This document shows positions 1 through 9,816 of a stretch of DNA of 64,000 nucleotides, one piece after another. The stretch covers positions 2,958,501 to 3,022,500 of the forward strand of contig NZ_CP100604.1 in NCBI RefSeq assembly GCF_031202265.1, in the 5' to 3' direction. The DNA comes from Bradyrhizobium sp. Ash2021 (GTDB lineage: Bacteria; Pseudomonadota; Alphaproteobacteria; Rhizobiales; Xanthobacteraceae). The first letter of the stretch is position 1. Each line of letters begins with the position of its first letter. A program made the position numbers and the translations under genes. The notes beneath the pieces are model-generated. The model had not been told where the DNA came from and made no database searches. It was given only the letters and a program-made list of their open reading frames with translations.

Positions 1-264
1 CCCAATCTGGACGTTCTGAACGGAGGGGCGCCAACTCCTGCGGCCAGGTTGTCTCCCGACTGGCCCGCGTTGAAGGGCGCGTGTGCGTCGGCCGGCGGCG
101 GCATCTCTTACTGCGGCGACCGCTACGACTCATATGCTTTTGCGCCCGACGCATTCCCGCGTCATCATGCCCGCCGCCATCACCGGTCGTGACTCGACCG
201 CGCGGTACAGCGCCATGCGCGGCCCCACGGCCGCGTGGCGCGCTATGGCGCAAGGCGGACCTCA
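1..264. other. No gene recognised at the left edge
   Basis: I see no credible gene in this stretch. The short open frames here have no family resemblance and overlap each other in several frames, as expected by chance in GC-rich DNA. Confidence 0.4.
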
Positions 265-640
265 TCAGGAAGCGATGGCAATCTCCCTCTCCGATCCCGA
301 CTGCTCCCTCCAGATGACCAGGACGGCAATGAAGAGAGCCCCGTGACGACAGTGTTCACGGACAGGCCGAGCATGTTGCGTCCGGAGATGAAATCCCCAA
401 CCGCCATTCCTGCGGCGCTGATCAAAACAACCGCCAGCCAATAAAACGGCAGCAAAAGAAGCCGCCCACCGCGCCCTGCCAGCAACAACACCGCCATGAT
501 GGGCGAGAGCAGGATTGACGCTCCGGCGTCGTCGAGGCCCATGTTATGCGAGCAGAAGTCGCCGATCACGGTGCCCAACGTTCCCGAAATGAACATGCAG
601 ACCCAGTAGCCGAGGTCCGCCTGGGGTCAATCGCGTCAGT
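265..640 (-). pseudogene. Remnant of a COG4705-type membrane-anchored protein
   Basis: Read leftward, this encodes two repeat-like membrane units of the pattern YW..(V/F)..GT..GD, such as SGTLGTVIGDF and later YWLAVVLISAAGMAVGDF. These recall the repeated helices of COG4705 membrane-anchored proteins. The frame is damaged. After VVTGL the open frame turns into low-quality arginine- and serine-rich sequence, while the next frame continues as LFIAVLVIWREQSG to a stop near 265, so a small indel is likely. The 5' part is also missing: the first codons look like the middle of a longer protein. The family is inferred from the helix pattern only. Confidence 0.5.
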
Positions 641-782
641 TTGACGGTGCGCCGATCACTTCCGCTCTTCCCCTATGAACAGCCATCGGCAGCATCGGTC
701 GGCATATCTCAGAGGTGCCAGGAACAGACATGACCTCAACCATCGCGTTAACGCCGAGCGCTGACCGCCGCTGCAAAGCGTC

Positions 783-1397
783 CTAATAAACCAGGCCGGT
801 GCCGGGCGGTTTCTCTAGCGCGGCGGCCAACGACCGATACTCCTCGCAGCCCGTCCCGCAAATCGCCGCGATCCGACTCAAATGATATTGCGCTTGATCG
901 CGGTTGCCCTGCTCGATCTGCCACAGACCGTAATATTGCCAGGTCAGCACATGGTTCGGATCTGCTTTCAGGGCGCGCTCGTACCAGACTTGCGAAACCT
1001 TGTAGTCGCCGAGCTTGCGATAGGAGTAGCCGATCAGATTGGCGACACCTGCGTTGTCGTCATGGCCGAGCGCTTTCAGCTGCTCAATCGCGCCAGCATA
1101 ATCGTTGCGGTCATAGATCGTCGCGTGGGCGGCGCGGTACCCATGAGCGAAGGCGGGGTCGTCGAAAAGGGACTGCTTGGCTTTCTTGGCCTTGGGGGCG
1201 TGAGTGGCCTTGGTGCCCGACCGCTTCGGGTATGACGAAGGCGGATAAGCGGAGCGGTGGTCCATCCCGCTATAGTTTGCCTCACCACCACCTAGATCGC
1301 TGCCCCCGGCCGCAACAACCGGAGTGACCGAGAACGCAGCGATCAGCGCAATCGAACACGTTGCCAGCGTCACAATCCTGATGATCAAGTTGGTCAT
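783..1397 (-). CDS. Secreted tetratricopeptide-repeat protein
   Basis: The product is 204 aa. An N-terminal hydrophobic signal peptide ends near VAAGG, so export is likely. A proline- and lysine-rich linker runs to about residue 75. The C-terminal half carries at least two TPR-like units (YAGAIEQLKALGHDD, VSQVWYERALKADPNH), a fold that mediates protein-protein contacts. The start is well supported by an AGGAGG ribosome site five bases upstream of ATG. It has no obvious operon partner and the client is unknown. A single cysteine pair near the C-terminus (CGTGC) could form a disulfide outside the cytoplasm. Confidence 0.75.
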   Translation of the reverse strand: MTNLIIRIVTLATCSIALIAAFSVTPVVAAGGSDLGGGEANYSGMDHRSAYPPSSYPKRSGTKATHAPKAKKAKQSLFDDPAFAHGYRAAHATIYDRNDYAGAIEQLKALGHDDNAGVANLIGYSYRKLGDYKVSQVWYERALKADPNHVLTWQYYGLWQIEQGNRDQAQYHLSRIAAICGTGCEEYRSLAAALEKPPGTGLVY

Positions 1398-1834
1398 AGG
1401 AACCTCCTACATGCTACGCCTTCGAACTCCCAATCCAGCCGAACGTGTTAACTCCGGTTTGCTTCAAACATTCCAGGAAAGGTATTCAGAAAAACGAGAA
1501 TCTGGTGTGACAGCAATGTTGTCTTATGAGCAGGTCAATGTCCGCTGTGGGGTCAAACTTGGAAGTCGGCAGGTCCTTGGCCGAAGTCCGCTTTGCCCGC
1601 GTGTGCGGACATCGTCAGACCCGCCGGTCGGGTCCGAAAGGGGCCATGAACCGACATACGCACCGCAGCAAAACAGCATCTTCATTCGACCGTCTCATCT
1701 GCGCGGCCAAGCTGCACTAGAGATACGATGAGGTCGAGTGCCTTCGCGAGCCCATCTCGATTTCGTGTTGGTAGGACAGCTGGGTCGGTTGGTTGGATTT
1801 CGCCTTGGGGGCGAGATAGACAGTGCGCGCTGGA
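1398..1834. other. Intergenic stretch, no convincing gene
   Basis: About 440 bases between a TPR gene and the 3' end of a MocR-type gene. Short open frames exist but none has a good ribosome site or recognisable content. A stretch around 1560-1650 (GTCCGCTTTGCCCGC-like) resembles intergenic sequence I associate with Bradyrhizobium genomes. That impression was not checked. Confidence 0.35.
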
Positions 1835-3211
1835 CTATACGATCTGAGGAGACGCGACAGACGACTTCACCGCCGCGGCTATAAACTGAAGCGCCGCGGC
1901 GAGTTCGGCGCGATTGCGCGCCGCCCCGAGCGAGACACGAACGGCATGAGAGGACGTATCACCCACCGCAAATGTATCTTCGCCGACCAGAGCCATCCCG
2001 TGGCGGGCAACATGAGACAAAAAGCCGCTGCTGTTCCAGCGCCGGGGTAAGGACAGCCACAGATGATGACTATTTGGCTGCGTCGCGAAAGGCAGCCCTT
2101 TCAAGAATTTCGTGGCCAGCTTCTGCCTGCCTGCGGCTTCGTTGCGTACCGCCTGAATGATTTGGTTTGCAACGCCAGATCGAAGCCAATGCGTGACCAG
2201 CGCCACCATCAGCGGGGCCGGCATCAGCGTCGTGGCTTGAAGGTTGCTCCGCAGCGTCAATTCCGCGGCCGCGTCGGGGACCAGGAGATATGAGACTCTC
2301 AGTGCGGGAGCGATGCACTTCGACAAGCCGACAGCGAGATAAGTACGCTCGGGAATGAGGTTCGCGATTGGCGAGGCCGCCGGCTCCAGCATTCCGTAGG
2401 CGTCATCTTCGATCAGGAACGTGCCGGCCTTGCGAATGATCCCTGCAATAGCCTTTCGGCGTTCGGGGCTCAGCGTCGCCGTCGTCGGATTGTGCAGCGT
2501 GGGAGTTAGATAGACCGCTTTCGGGTTGTGCCGTTCGCATGCACGCCGTAGCGCATCCGGCTGAACCCCATCGGCGTCCATGGGAACACCGATAAGGTGG
2601 ACCCGAAGCTTTTCGGCGGCGGCTTTTATTCCAGGAAAAGTGAGGGCTTCGGTGATCACCACGTCACCGGGCGCCGTGAGTGCCAGCAGCGCATTGAACA
2701 AGATGGCTTGATTCCCGGGATAGATGATCAAGCGGTCGGCGCTCGCGTTTGGCACCCGTGTACGAAGCCATTTGGCGGCCACATCGCGTTCTTCGTTGCT
2801 GCCACCGGGTCTTAAGTAGTTAAGGTAAGCACTGAAACTCGATTGATCCTGGATGGATTTGAGGCCCAGCGCGATGCGCGTGTCGAGATTCGCCTCCATT
2901 GGTTGCGGCGGGACGTTCATCGAGAGATCGACCTTGATCTGAAACGGGATATCCGCCGGCGCCCGCGCCGAAGTTTCCGAGACGAACGTGCCTCGCCCCA
3001 CGCGCGCATCAAGGAGCCCGCGTCGCCGCGCCTCACCATACGCCCGCGTGACCGTTGTGAGATCGAGCTTGAGTGTTGCCGCGAGCGCTCGGTGCGTCGG
3101 CATCTGTTGACCACGGTGGAGACGGCCGCTCGCGATGTCGGTCGCCAGCGCGTCTACAATCCGCAGGTACACCGGCCCTTGCCACTCGGAGATTGTAGGG
3201 ATCCACTCCAT
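1835..3211 (-). CDS. MocR-family transcriptional regulator (GntR winged helix plus aminotransferase fold)
   Basis: The likely product is 458 aa from the ATG at 3211; an in-frame start at 3256 is possible. Residues about 1-80 form a GntR winged helix (YLRIVDALATDIASGRLHRG, then HRALAATLKLDLTTVTRAY). The rest is a fold-type-I aminotransferase-like domain with the PLP site region EDDAYGML and the expected lysine in VGLSKCIAPALRVSYL. Proteins of this family usually sense a PLP-linked metabolite and do not act as enzymes. It is divergent from the DUF983 gene, with only 76 bases between starts, so it may control that gene and itself. The direct repeat GATTGTAGG at 3191 and 3235 is a possible binding site. 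Confidence 0.85.
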   Translation of the reverse strand: MEWIPTISEWQGPVYLRIVDALATDIASGRLHRGQQMPTHRALAATLKLDLTTVTRAYGEARRRGLLDARVGRGTFVSETSARAPADIPFQIKVDLSMNVPPQPMEANLDTRIALGLKSIQDQSSFSAYLNYLRPGGSNEERDVAAKWLRTRVPNASADRLIIYPGNQAILFNALLALTAPGDVVITEALTFPGIKAAAEKLRVHLIGVPMDADGVQPDALRRACERHNPKAVYLTPTLHNPTTATLSPERRKAIAGIIRKAGTFLIEDDAYGMLEPAASPIANLIPERTYLAVGLSKCIAPALRVSYLLVPDAAAELTLRSNLQATTLMPAPLMVALVTHWLRSGVANQIIQAVRNEAAGRQKLATKFLKGLPFATQPNSHHLWLSLPRRWNSSGFLSHVARHGMALVGEDTFAVGDTSSHAVRVSLGAARNRAELAAALQFIAAAVKSSVASPQIV

Positions 3212-3243
3212 ACAAATTACCACCATTGCCCTTTGATTGTAGG
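3191..3243. promoter_or_regulatory. Direct repeat between divergent MocR and DUF983 genes
   Basis: GATTGTAGG occurs at 3191-3199 and again at 3235-3243 in the same orientation, centre spacing 44 bases, flanking the MocR start codon. MocR regulators commonly bind direct repeats near divergent promoters, so this is a candidate operator. The repeat is only nine bases, so chance is not excluded. Confidence 0.3.
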
Positions 3244-3287
3244 TGTCGTTGTGCATATTGCATGGACGCTGTCAAGGAGGGTTGGCA

Positions 3288-3689
3288 ATGAGAGCCTCAC
3301 AAGAGTCAGTTTCACTCGCACGGGCAATGTGGCGCGGCTTCCGGATGCGGTGTCCGCATTGCGGCCAAGGAACCCTGTTTGGGCGCTTCTTGAAGGTCGC
3401 GGACCATTGTCCGAAGTGCGCTGAGGAGTTGTTCCACCACTGCGCCGATGATTTTCCGGCTTACCTGGTCATCGCCGCGGTGGGCCACGTCATCGTTCCC
3501 GCCATTCTCGCCGTTGAGACGGCCTACGCGCCGGCGTTGTGGCTTCAGCTATTGATATGGCTGCCCGTCACTACACTGGCAGCACTCGCACTATTGCAGC
3601 CGACCAAAGGAGCCATCGTCGGCCTGCAATGGCAACTTGGAATGCATGGGTTCGAAACCTCGAAACTCCGGCGCCTGGTCCCAGGCTAA
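3288..3689 (+). CDS. DUF983 zinc-ribbon membrane protein
   Basis: The product is 133 aa. The start at 3288 is preceded by a strong AAGGAGG site at 3274-3280. The N-terminus carries two CxxC pairs (RCPHCGQG and HCPKCAEE), a zinc-ribbon layout, then a DDFPAYLV stretch typical of DUF983. Two hydrophobic helices follow (about residues 50-70 and 75-95). The family is common in alphaproteobacteria, sometimes near cytochrome oxidase genes, but its role is not established. Here it lies between a divergent MocR regulator and hemA. Confidence 0.85.
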   Translation: MRASQESVSLARAMWRGFRMRCPHCGQGTLFGRFLKVADHCPKCAEELFHHCADDFPAYLVIAAVGHVIVPAILAVETAYAPALWLQLLIWLPVTTLAALALLQPTKGAIVGLQWQLGMHGFETSKLRRLVPG

Positions 3690-3843
3690 TCCAGGGTTTC
3701 ATCCGAATATCTCGCCGTGGGTTAACCGGAGGAAGGAAAACTCAGGTGGCCGCAACGGAATGCCGAACCCACGATCGTGATGCTGGCGATCGGCTTCACG
3801 GCCGACTACGGATCGGCTGATGGTTTTCATCAACTTTAGCAAC

Positions 3844-3869
3844 ATAGGATACAACTGACAGGTCTTATC
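3844..3869 (+). promoter_or_regulatory. Weak OxyR-like pattern before hemA
   Basis: ATAG at 3844-3847 is followed by seven bases, CTGA, seven bases and TATC, ending just before the hemA start at 3872. This is a degraded version of the ATAG-N7-CTAT series bound by OxyR. A separate inverted repeat TGATG-N5-CATCA lies at 3818-3832. Both are tentative. Confidence 0.25.
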
Positions 3870-3871
3870 CG

Positions 3872-5107
3872 ATGGACAGTAAAGCGGACTTTCGTGCGAT
3901 ATTTGAGTCACTCATTGCCGACACCAAACTGGACGGCCGATATCGGACGTTCATAGAACTGGAGCGGATCGCGGGCGAGTTCCCGAGCGCCTTTTGGCAC
4001 GGTCCTGACGGCCAGACCCGTCGCGTGACCGTGTGGTGCAGCAACGACTATCTGGGGATGGGCCAACACCCCGATGTGCTGACGGCCATGCACCGGGCAA
4101 TTGATCGCTCCGGTGCGGGCACTGGCGGCACCAGAAACATCTCCGGTACCAATTGGCAGCATGTCCAGCTGGAGACCGAGCTTGCGGACCTGCACAGCAA
4201 AGAAGGCGCGCTGATCTTCACCTCAGGCTGGATTTCGAATCTCGCAGCCCTCGGCACGTTGGGTCGGCTGATGCCGGGTTGCGCGATATTTTCCGACGCG
4301 CTCAACCACAATTCGATGATTGAAGGCATTCGGCGGTCCGGCGCGGAGCGCTTCATCTTCCGCCACAACGACGTTACTCATCTCGATGAACTGATGAATT
4401 CGGTGGCGCCGGAGCGCCCGAAGATTGTGGCGTTCGAAAGCGTCTACAGCATGGACGGCGACATTGCGCCCATTGCGGCGATCTGTGATGTCGCCGAAAA
4501 GCACGGCGCCATCACCTATCTCGACGAGGTCCACGCGGTCGGTCTCTACGGCGCGCGCGGCGGCGGCATCGCGGAGCGCGATGGCGTGTCTCATCGGGTG
4601 ACGCTCATCGAGGCTACGCTCGCCAAGGCCTTCGGGGTGATGGGCGGCTATGTCGCCGGTCCCGCGCTGCTGATCGACGTCATCCGCAGTTTCGCGGACA
4701 GCTTCATCTTCACGACCTCGCTCTGCCCGCATCTTGCCGCGGGTGCGCTCGCGGCTGTGCAGCACGTCAGAGCTCATCCTGAGCAGCGCGCGCGACAGGA
4801 GCGCAATGTCCGGCGGCTGAAGGCCATGCTCCTGGCGGCCGGCATGCCTATCCTCGACACGCCAAGTCATATTCTGCCGCTGATCATCGGTGAGGCACAT
4901 CAATGCCGGCGCACGAGCGAACTGCTGCTTGCAGAGCACCGCATCTATCTCCAGCCGATCAATTACCCGACTGTGGCGCGCGGCCAGGAAAGACTGCGCA
5001 TCACCCCCACGCCCTTTCACACAGATGATGACATGCAGCATCTGGTCGATGCCTTAGCGGCGGTCCGCGCGCAACTGGGCTGGTCACGCGGGGAGGAAGC
5101 GGCTTGA
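3872..5107 (+). CDS. hemA: 5-aminolevulinate synthase
   Basis: The product is 411 aa, the usual length for this enzyme. It condenses glycine with succinyl-CoA to form 5-aminolevulinate, the first step of heme synthesis by the Shemin pathway, in the cytosol. Seen in the sequence: [12 protein letters not shown] near the start, the glycine-rich [24 protein letters not shown] holding the PLP-contacting Asp and His, and the PLP lysine at about Lys252 in [12 protein letters not shown]. The C-terminal block [21 protein letters not shown] is intact. The next gene starts by TTG overlap at the stop codon. With the bd oxidase genes downstream, this copy may supply oxidase heme. A deleted second copy lies at 40330-40640. 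Confidence 0.95.
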   Translation: MDSKADFRAIFESLIADTKLDGRYRTFIELERIAGEFPSAFWHGPDGQTRRVTVWCSNDYLGMGQHPDVLTAMHRAIDRSGAGTGGTRNISGTNWQHVQLETELADLHSKEGALIFTSGWISNLAALGTLGRLMPGCAIFSDALNHNSMIEGIRRSGAERFIFRHNDVTHLDELMNSVAPERPKIVAFESVYSMDGDIAPIAAICDVAEKHGAITYLDEVHAVGLYGARGGGIAERDGVSHRVTLIEATLAKAFGVMGGYVAGPALLIDVIRSFADSFIFTTSLCPHLAAGALAAVQHVRAHPEQRARQERNVRRLKAMLLAAGMPILDTPSHILPLIIGEAHQCRRTSELLLAEHRIYLQPINYPTVARGQERLRITPTPFHTDDDMQHLVDALAAVRAQLGWSRGEEAA

Positions 5108-6777
5108 GACCCGGTGCTTCCCTGGCGGTCCTCCTGACTGCTTCGACTGGTTGTGCGATGACCGTGCTGGATACCAATGTCGTCGCCGTCGTCCTTCCGA
5201 CGATTGCGCGCGATCTGGGTGCTTCCTTTGCCGATGTCGAGTGGGTGGTCAGCACCTATGTTCTCTGCTTCGCCGCACTGCTGCTCCCCGCGGGTTCGAT
5301 CGCCGATCGTTTCGGCCGGCGGAAGGTCTTTCTCGGCGGGATCGGCTTATTTGCGTTCGCTTCACTGCTGTGCGGGCACGCGCCGAGCGCGTCGGCACTT
5401 TATTTGGCTCGCGGCGCCCAGGGAGTAGGGGCCGCGTTTCTACTCGCGCCTGCGCTCGCGATCATTGGCCATGCTTTCCACAACGAGGCCGAGCGCGCAC
5501 GGGCCTGGGCGATCTGGGGCGGAATCATGGGCCTCACAATGGTGCTTGCGCCGATCATCGGTGGCGTCATCGCCTACGGGCTGGGCTGGCGCTGGGCCTT
5601 CTATGTCAACGTGCCGGTTTGCGCGCTTTTGGGCACCGCCGTCCTTCCGCTCATCCAGGAGTCGCGCGACAGCGAGGCGCGCAGCCTGGACCCCGGGGGG
5701 ATTGTCCTCTTCGCGGCTTCCATGTTCGGCCTGACCTGGGGTTTGATCCACGGCCAGGCGCAGGGCTGGCTTTCGACCTCCGCCCTCGCGGGCTTTGCCG
5801 GCGGTTTCGCGGCATTCATCGGGTTTCTGGCGGCTGAGACCAACCAGGCCCGGCCGATGGTCGACCTCGCGCTCTTTCGGGTGCCCCACTTCATCGGCGC
5901 CGTGCTTGCCATGTTCGCCTATGCGGCCTCGGCGCAGGTCATGGCACAGCTTCTGCCACTCTACTTGCAGAACGGTCTCGGGTTGCCGCCGCTTGATGCC
6001 GGCTTGGCCATGTTGCCCTTCGCGATCGCCATGCTGATCCTGCCGCAGATCGGACGATGGCTCGACCGTCATCTCGCAGCCCACCAAATCCTTGCGCTCG
6101 GGCTCAGCGTTGTCTGTCTCGGCAACCTCGTCACAGCCTGGGGCGCGGCGGGCAGCTGGTGGCCGCTCCTCATTCTCGGCATGATTATCCTCGGCAGCGG
6201 TGGAGGCCTGCTGAATGGCGGCACTCAAAAGGCGATCATGGGTGTGGTGCCCCGCGAGCGGGCAGGCATGGCCTCCGGCATCAGCACGACATCGCGATTC
6301 AGCGGCATCCTTTTGGGCTTTGTGGCGCTGAGCACCATCGTGGCGATCGGCGCGCGAGCCGCAGTGACGACAAGTATCTGCTCGTCTATTGCGAGCCGTT
6401 GCGAGGCCGCTGCGGAGTTCGCCAGGCTCGTCGTCGCCGGCGACATGCCGAAGGCGGTCGCGCTGATGTCCCCAGGCTCGCCGACGATCGCCATCGAGAT
6501 TGCTCATCGCGGCTATGCCACGGGCTTCGTGGTCGCGCTGCTTACCGCCGCCGTCGTCGCCGGTCTTTCCGCGGTCGTGGTCGCAATCCAAATGCGGTCG
6601 GCGAGGGGCCGGTCGTCATCGCAGACTGCGTTCGCCGTCGTAGAAGAGGGCCGCTCCGTGAGCAAACCGATCGTCAGCGCGGCCTCCGTTCGAGCAGCGC
6701 CGCTCGTCTTCGACGCAACACGAAACCCAGATGCGGCTTCCGGGGGGCATGAAAGTGAGGAATCATGTTCGGCCTGA
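5104..6777 (+). CDS. MFS exporter, DHA2 (EmrB/QacA-like) family
   Basis: The product is 557 aa with about 14 hydrophobic helices, the DHA2 drug:proton antiporter layout. Motif A appears as [16 protein letters not shown] after helix 2, and motif C-like glycine-rich sequence follows ([23 protein letters not shown]). The TTG start overlaps the hemA stop codon, which suggests coupled translation. The hydrophilic C-terminal tail (about the last 50 residues) is unusual, and 46 codons of it are repeated again at 7238-7372 just before cioA. The substrate cannot be read from the sequence. Confidence 0.85.
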   Translation: MRPGASLAVLLTASTGCAMTVLDTNVVAVVLPTIARDLGASFADVEWVVSTYVLCFAALLLPAGSIADRFGRRKVFLGGIGLFAFASLLCGHAPSASALYLARGAQGVGAAFLLAPALAIIGHAFHNEAERARAWAIWGGIMGLTMVLAPIIGGVIAYGLGWRWAFYVNVPVCALLGTAVLPLIQESRDSEARSLDPGGIVLFAASMFGLTWGLIHGQAQGWLSTSALAGFAGGFAAFIGFLAAETNQARPMVDLALFRVPHFIGAVLAMFAYAASAQVMAQLLPLYLQNGLGLPPLDAGLAMLPFAIAMLILPQIGRWLDRHLAAHQILALGLSVVCLGNLVTAWGAAGSWWPLLILGMIILGSGGGLLNGGTQKAIMGVVPRERAGMASGISTTSRFSGILLGFVALSTIVAIGARAAVTTSICSSIASRCEAAAEFARLVVAGDMPKAVALMSPGSPTIAIEIAHRGYATGFVVALLTAAVVAGLSAVVVAIQMRSARGRSSSQTAFAVVEEGRSVSKPIVSAASVRAAPLVFDATRNPDAASGGHESEESCSA

Positions 6778-6849
6778 CCGCACTCGAACTCGCGCGGATC
6801 CAATTCGGATTCACGATATCAGCACACATCATCTTCCCCGCGACCACCA
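6630..6849 (+). repeat. Upstream copy of a duplicated MFS-end/cioA-start junction
   Basis: About 220 bases that match 7238-7457 at a constant offset of 608 bases, with scattered substitutions. It holds the last ~46 codons of the MFS gene and the first ~28 codons of a cioA gene (ATG at 6765). That cioA copy loses similarity after IIFPA and has no continuation, so it is a fragment only. Confidence 0.85.
6765..6849 (+). pseudogene. 5' fragment of a second cioA gene
   Basis: The fragment begins [17 protein letters not shown], nearly identical to the intact oxidase subunit at 7373, then diverges into unrelated sequence after about 28 codons. It overlaps the MFS stop region in another frame, exactly as the second copy does. 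Confidence 0.8.
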
Positions 6850-7237
6850 ATTTGTTTGCTGGCCAAGCCATTCGCCGCAGCCATCTTGATCAAATGCCTC
6901 GAGGCGGCGCTCGAGGGACATCGCGGCGAAGCAAATACGTGAGATGGCGAGCGTATGGGCAGCATCGCGTATGTCGCCTGTTATGGCTCCTTCGAACGCT
7001 TCCGCGTGTGTCGGGAGCGGGTTGTCCCAAACCAAGGGCTCCCAAACCAAGGTATGTGGCGCCCCAAACCAACAAGACGTTCGGATCAACCCCCGTAGGA
7101 TCGAGCTATTCGCCCTATCTGATTTAGGCTGGCGTTGGTAGCCGGAGCCGTAACGGAGCCGGCGAGTGTGAGCCAAACCAGTCAAAACGCAAAGGTTGGG
7201 ACCCATATTGACGAAGTCATGGTCTTTTTTTTCGAAG
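6850..7237. other. Unassigned insert between the two cioA-start copies
   Basis: About 390 bases with no recognisable gene. A leftward open frame (6829-7206, 125 aa) covers it but has no family resemblance. CCCAAACCAA occurs three times (7026, 7041, 7063) at irregular 15-22 base spacing. The stretch may be what is left between tandem copies after a deletion. Confidence 0.4.
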
Positions 7238-7457
7238 CTTCGTCGTCGATGAAGAGGAGTGCTCTGTGAGCAAACCGATCGTCAGCGCGGCCTCCGTCCG
7301 AGCAGCGCCGCTCGTCTTCGACGCAACACGGACCCCGGATGCAGCTGCCGGGGGTACTGAAAGAGAAGATTCATGTTCGGCCTGACCGCACTGGAACTCG
7401 CGCGGATCCAATTCGCATTCACGATGTCATCCCACATCATCTTCCCGGCGATCACCA
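7238..7457 (+). repeat. Downstream copy of the duplicated MFS-end/cioA-start junction
   Basis: This copy matches 6630-6849. Translated in the MFS frame it gives the same C-terminal tail ([20 protein letters not shown]) to a stop, but no MFS body precedes it. The cioA start in this copy is intact. Confidence 0.85.
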
Positions 7458-8806
7458 TTGGCCTTGCGAGCTATCTCGTGGCATTGGAAGGCCTGTGGTT
7501 GTGGAAGAAGGACACCACCTATCGCGACCTCTATCATTTCTGGTCGCACATCTTCGCCGTCAACTTCGCCATGGGCGTCGTTTCAGGCATCGTCATGGCC
7601 TACCAGTTCGGCACCAACTGGAGCTATTATTCGGCCTTCGCAGGATCGATTACGGGCCCGTTGCTCAGCTACGAGGTGCTGACCGCCTTCTTCCTCGAAG
7701 CCGGATTCCTGGGCGTGATGCTGTTCGGATGGAACAGGGTCGGGCCGGGCCTGCACTTCTTCGCCACTGTTATGGTGGCTATCGGGACGCTTATTTCGGC
7801 AACCTGGATTCTCGCCTCCAATAGCTGGATGCAGACACCGCAAGGCTTCGAGATCGTCAACGGCCGTGTCGTGCCCGTCGATTGGCTGAAGGTGATCTTT
7901 AATCCTTCGTTTCCATACCGCCTCGCGCACATGACGGTAGCGGCCTATCTCTCGGTGGCGCTTTTCGTCGGGGCATCTGGCGCATGGCACCTGCTCAAAC
8001 GGCGCGACACGCCGGCCGTGCGCACGATGTTGTCGATGGCCATGTGGATGATGCTAATCGTCACGCCGATACAGATCGCCATCGGTGACCAACACGGGCT
8101 CAACACTCTTGAGCATCAGCCGGCGAAAATCGCCGCGGTCGAGGGTCACTGGGAGAACCAACCCGGTGAGAGCGTGCCGCTTATCCTCTTCGGCTTGCCC
8201 GATATGAACGCCGAGACGACGCGCTATGCGCTGCAAATTCCTCATTTGGGCAGCTTGGTTCTCACCCATAGCTGGAGCAACCAGATTCGCGGCCTGAAGG
8301 ACTTCGCGCCCCAGGATCGTCCGAACTCCACGATCGTTTTCTGGACCTTCCGGATCATGGTCGGGCTGGGCTTCCTCATGCTGCTGCTTGGCCTTTGGGG
8401 CGCATGGGCACGCTGGCGCCATGAGCTCTACCGGTCGAAGCTTTTTCTGCGCTTCGCGGTGCTGATGGGACCCGCAGGTCTGGTGGCGCTCCTGGCCGGA
8501 TGGTTCACCACGGAGATCGGGCGCCAGCCCTGGGTGGTCTATGGCGTGATGCGGACCAAGGACGCGGTGTCGAACCACTCGGCGCTCGCCCTTTCGATGA
8601 CGCTTATCGTGTTCATCGTCATGTATCTGGCCGTCTTTGGCACAGGCATCAGATACATGGTGATGCTGGTGGCGAAAGGCCCCCAGCCGTATGGCGAGCA
8701 TCCACCCGAGCCGGAAGGACAAAGCGGGCGGCCGGCGCGTCCTTTGTCCGCTGTTCCCGACCCCATCGATCCGGCGATCGATTTGCCGGGCGGCACGAGG
8801 AGATAG
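7373..8806 (+). CDS. cioA: Cyanide-insensitive bd-type quinol oxidase subunit I
   Basis: The product is 477 aa. It is the heme-bearing subunit of a cytochrome bd-type terminal oxidase in the inner membrane, oxidising quinol and reducing O2 to water. Expected landmarks are visible: candidate heme ligands His21 (TMSSHIIFPA) and His186 (YRLAHMTVAAYL), the quinol-site block GDQHGLNTLEHQPAKIAAVEG, and the conserved GRQPWVVYG near the C-terminus. The short Q-loop fits the CIO type, not E. coli CydA. cioB follows three bases after the stop. The hemA/MFS/cio order suggests one respiratory transcription unit. Confidence 0.93.
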   Translation: MFGLTALELARIQFAFTMSSHIIFPAITIGLASYLVALEGLWLWKKDTTYRDLYHFWSHIFAVNFAMGVVSGIVMAYQFGTNWSYYSAFAGSITGPLLSYEVLTAFFLEAGFLGVMLFGWNRVGPGLHFFATVMVAIGTLISATWILASNSWMQTPQGFEIVNGRVVPVDWLKVIFNPSFPYRLAHMTVAAYLSVALFVGASGAWHLLKRRDTPAVRTMLSMAMWMMLIVTPIQIAIGDQHGLNTLEHQPAKIAAVEGHWENQPGESVPLILFGLPDMNAETTRYALQIPHLGSLVLTHSWSNQIRGLKDFAPQDRPNSTIVFWTFRIMVGLGFLMLLLGLWGAWARWRHELYRSKLFLRFAVLMGPAGLVALLAGWFTTEIGRQPWVVYGVMRTKDAVSNHSALALSMTLIVFIVMYLAVFGTGIRYMVMLVAKGPQPYGEHPPEPEGQSGRPARPLSAVPDPIDPAIDLPGGTRR

Positions 8807-8808
8807 CG

Positions 8809-9816
8809 ATGGGCATCGATCTTCCCGTCATCTGGGCCGTGATCATCGGCTTTGGACTGATGATGTATGTGGTGATGGACGGTTTCGATCTCGGAATCGG
8901 CATCCTCTTTCCGTTCATCCGCGACCGCGGCGATCGCGACACCATGGTGAACACGGTCGCGCCGGTCTGGGACGGCAACGAGACCTGGCTGGTTCTGGGA
9001 GGAGCCACGCTGATGGGTGTCTTCCCGCTTGCTTATTCCGTGCTGCTCAGCGCGCTCTACATCCCGATCTTCTTCATGCTGGCAGGACTGATCTGGCGCG
9101 GCGTCGCTTTCGAATTCCGCTTCAAGGCGGACGAGGCGCACAGGCCGTTCTGGGACAAGGCCTTCGCCTGGGGCTCCTACATCGCGACGTTCTCGCAAGG
9201 CGTCGCGCTGGGCGCCTTCATCAACGGCTTCAGGGTGACTGGGGCCTCTTACGACGGCGGCAGTTTTGACTGGCTGAGCCCATTCAGTCTCTTCACAGGC
9301 GTCGGCCTCATCGTGGCCTATGCGCTGCTCGGTTGCACATGGCTCATCATGAAGACCGAAGGCGAACTCCAGCACCGGCTTAAAGCGTTGGCGCCTCGCG
9401 TGACTCTCGCCCTTGTAGCGGCGATCGTCATCGTGAGCGTGTGGACCCCGCTCACGCATCCGAGCATTGCGACACGGTGGTTTTCATTTCCCAACATCAT
9501 CATCTTCTCGCCGGTGCCGGTGCTTGTCGTCGTGACGACTTGGGTCATGATGCGCGTGCTTCGGAACGAAACGCACGCGTCGCCGTTCCTGCTCGCGCTC
9601 CTGCTGCTGTTCCTGGGTTATACTGGTTTGGCGATCAGCCTGTGGCCGAACATCATTCCCCCGGCCATATCGATCAGGGAAGCCGCCGGGCCGCCGGAAA
9701 GCATGGGCTTTACGCTCGTCGGTGCGCTTTTTGTCATCCCCTTCATCCTCGCCTACACCGCAATGTCCTATTACGTATTCCGCGGAAAGGTGAGAGCCGG
9801 CGAGGGATATCACTGA
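8809..9816 (+). CDS. cioB: bd-type quinol oxidase subunit II
   Basis: The product is 335 aa with eight or nine hydrophobic helices. The N-terminal signature VVMDGFDLGIGILFPF and the following WDGNETWLVLGG are hallmarks of CydB/CioB. The start at 8809 sits three bases after the cioA stop behind a GGAGATAG site. The in-frame extension back to 8500 lies inside cioA and is not used. It pairs with CioA in the membrane and is needed for heme assembly. The next small gene overlaps its stop codon. Confidence 0.93.
   Translation: MGIDLPVIWAVIIGFGLMMYVVMDGFDLGIGILFPFIRDRGDRDTMVNTVAPVWDGNETWLVLGGATLMGVFPLAYSVLLSALYIPIFFMLAGLIWRGVAFEFRFKADEAHRPFWDKAFAWGSYIATFSQGVALGAFINGFRVTGASYDGGSFDWLSPFSLFTGVGLIVAYALLGCTWLIMKTEGELQHRLKALAPRVTLALVAAIVIVSVWTPLTHPSIATRWFSFPNIIIFSPVPVLVVVTTWVMMRVLRNETHASPFLLALLLLFLGYTGLAISLWPNIIPPAISIREAAGPPESMGFTLVGALFVIPFILAYTAMSYYVFRGKVRAGEGYH

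Noticed and set aside
5440-6591. 383-aa leftward frame opposite the MFS gene
   Set aside because: Charged, low-complexity mirror of the transporter helices with no family resemblance.
7026-7072. CRISPR-like array of CCCAAACCAA repeats
   Set aside because: Only three 10-base units with 5-12 base gaps; no array structure and no cas genes.
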